Part shown: positions 62,776 to 64,000 of the stretch, one piece after another | Numbering within the stretch: the first letter of the stretch is position 1 | How the letters are laid out: each line of letters starts with the position of its first letter | NCBI RefSeq assembly: GCF_901933205.1 | Contig: NC_044572.1 | Span: 33,541,001 to 33,605,000 of the forward strand | Reading direction: 5' to 3' | DNA length: 64,000 nt | From: Camarhynchus parvulus | Lineage: Eukaryota > Chordata > Aves > Passeriformes > Thraupidae | Translations under genes and position numbers: made by a program | Notes under the pieces: generated by a model | The model's database searches: none | What the model saw: the letters and a program-made list of their open reading frames with translations, nothing else | What the model was told of the DNA's origin: nothing

Positions 62776-62816
62776 CTTCTCCTTCTTCTTCTTGAGTTTA
62801 GCCCTGGTTTTAAGTC
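62776..62816 (-). other. Candidate 41-nt coding exon, gene unknown
   Basis: On the minus strand a pyrimidine-rich acceptor (TATTCTGTCTGGTTTACAG) is followed by 41 nt and then a strong donor, GAGAAG/GTAAGAT. Two frames are open through the exon. With a phase-1 upstream intron it reads LKTRAKLKKKKEK and ends on a codon boundary. In the other frame it reads DLKPGLNSRRRRR. The third frame stops. A short lysine-rich microexon is plausible, since such exons are common in neuronal and muscle genes. I do not recognise the gene, and no neighbouring exon of it is visible in the window. The AAG/GAG run could also be a simple repeat with splice sites by chance. Confidence 0.3.
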
Positions 62817-63397
62817 CTGTAAACCAGACAGAATACAAAGCTACTAATTGGAGCACAGCTATTGAAATAATTTATGCCATAGCATCCATAGCTTTCTGTC
62901 ATCTTTCTAGGGCATTTGAGCTGCAGTAGCTATGTATTCTAATAAGTTAACTCATTGCATTATATAGCCTGTTAGTCAAACGAATTGTTGGATACAATCT
63001 GTTCCCAGTCAAGCCAGGGAAGGCTGTTTGTGCAAGTACAATGATATTTTGCGGAAAGTAAGCACATTTACTGCCATAGTCATAGAGCTGTAGATATGTT
63101 TGTCTTATTAAAATGGACAGATATATGATAGGACTAGGGGAAAAAGTTAATTTTTAATCTTATGCTTTTAATTTTTAATGTGAGCACCATATTATGATAA
63201 GCGGTTCCAGCACATCTTACATAATAGAAAAATAAAATATCTCTGCACAGAACCCAGAGTCATATAATCTTGAAGGTCACTCGCCATACAACTTCACAAA
63301 GAATCCATTGATATGATGTGAGAGCGAGGCAAATAGAGGTAATTAAAATATGCTAAAACCAATAATAAAAAACACTGGCTTTTGTTTACTCTGGAAG
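62817..63397. other. AT-rich noncoding stretch
   Basis: AT-rich sequence without recognised gene or repeat, lying between the exon candidate and the CpG-rich patch. It contains TAATTAAAATATGC near 63339, a homeodomain-type AT-rich word. Confidence 0.5.
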
Positions 63398-63750
63398 CGA
63401 GCAGGAACCATATTACCTCTGCAAACTATTTTCACTTAGCACGATTCAGGCGGAATTATTGCCGTGACCTTTTAGAAACGTACAAGTGCGGAATCGATAG
63501 CCTTTGGGAGGCACCGCTGCGGAGGCAGAGCTGGCTGTGCTGTGGTGCTGTGTATTTCTGCATCAGGATGCAGCTGAAACCTAATTATCCTCAATCACAC
63601 CGAGGTGAGCTAGGGCGGTGAGGAGCCCTGTGCAGGTAGCAGAGGTGGGCACGCGCCCACGGGGACGCCGCTGAGTGCACGAGCACGTACCCACTGCTCG
63701 CCCAACACCCACCAGGGGAGACTTAGGGATGAGTTATAGGCAGTGTCGCT
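63398..63750. promoter_or_regulatory. CpG-rich patch, possible promoter or first exon
   Basis: About twenty CpG dinucleotides fall in roughly 350 bases, counted by eye, while most of the window has only a few per kilobase. The densest part is at 63650-63705, with GCACGCGCCCACGGGGACGC. The patch sits inside a plus-strand frame of 79 codons (63382-63621) with no recognised domain, and a donor-like CCGAG/GTGAGC occurs at 63602. CpG retention suggests an unmethylated or constrained element, such as a promoter, first exon or enhancer. No TATA box or initiator can be assigned with confidence, and the direction of any transcription is unknown. A gene beginning at or beyond the right edge is possible. 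Confidence 0.35.
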
Positions 63751-64000
63751 CTCTTACAATAACAAACACTGGTCAGAAACAGCAACCTGCAAATTATGTA
63801 CAGGGAGCTGGCAGGCTGCCACCATCCCACAGACCTTGCAGCCACAAACCACACCAGATCACTGAGGTCATCACAATTCCTTGGTCTCCAGCCATCCAGT
63901 ATAAAAAAATAACAGTTGGCTTATCAGCAACATTGCTGAAGCCCAGGATAGCATAAGAAACCCCATTTTATATTTCTTCCTCCTCCTCTCCCAAAGCACT
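63751..64000. other. Noncoding right edge
   Basis: Unique-looking sequence of moderate G+C with no recognised feature. The plus-strand frame 63675-63956 overlaps it without any domain. The window ends in pyrimidine-rich sequence. Confidence 0.5.

Noticed and set aside
63240..63290. Possible CR1 start on the minus strand (AGAGTCATATAATCTTGAAGGTC-like)
   Set aside because: The similarity to the CR1 terminal region is short, and no further CR1 landmarks follow.
1..64000. tRNA, rRNA, CRISPR array, bacterial operon or phage features
   Set aside because: No cloverleaf, repeat-spacer array, operon layout or ribosome-binding pattern was seen. The sequence is that of an animal nuclear genome.

Overview
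This window looks like bird nuclear DNA, most likely from a songbird (passerine). The evidence is the repeat content. There are three independent pieces of the avian CR1 LINE, one with the typical 3' end of that family. There are also two diverged solo LTRs, both in minus orientation, that resemble endogenous-retrovirus LTRs common in songbird genomes. The LTR and CR1 assignments rest on recalled family sequence and not on a search. The rest is AT-rich, CpG-poor, single-copy-looking DNA with stop codons in all frames. The longest open frame is about 170 codons and shows no recognisable domain.

Layout: 1-4.6 kb is unremarkable. An ERVK-like solo LTR lies at about 4.6-5.0 kb. From 5 to 17.6 kb there is noncoding sequence with a CA repeat at 10.7 kb and a TG/TC-type repeat at 16.3 kb. 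At 17.65-18.7 kb an old CR1 copy is split by an ERVL-like solo LTR, a nested insertion. From 18.7 to 44.4 kb there is noncoding sequence with simple repeats, short tandem duplications, a poly(A) tract flanked by 9-bp direct repeats, and one open frame at 37.3 kb with a membrane-segment-like sequence. A CR1 fragment on the minus strand lies at 44.4-44.6 kb and a CR1 3' end on the plus strand at 48.6-48.9 kb. A strongly G/T-biased block follows at 53.1 kb, and possible conserved noncoding DNA with palindromic AT-rich sites at 55.6 and 58.8 kb. The right end is the most gene-like part: a 41-nt minus-strand exon candidate with good splice sites at 62.78 kb, then a CpG-rich patch at about 63.4-63.75 kb.

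No complete protein-coding gene, tRNA, rRNA or CRISPR array can be supported. The simplest reading is a large intron or intergenic region, possibly approaching a promoter or exon at the right edge. I found no evidence for a new multi-gene system. The findings are local structures, most of modest interest.
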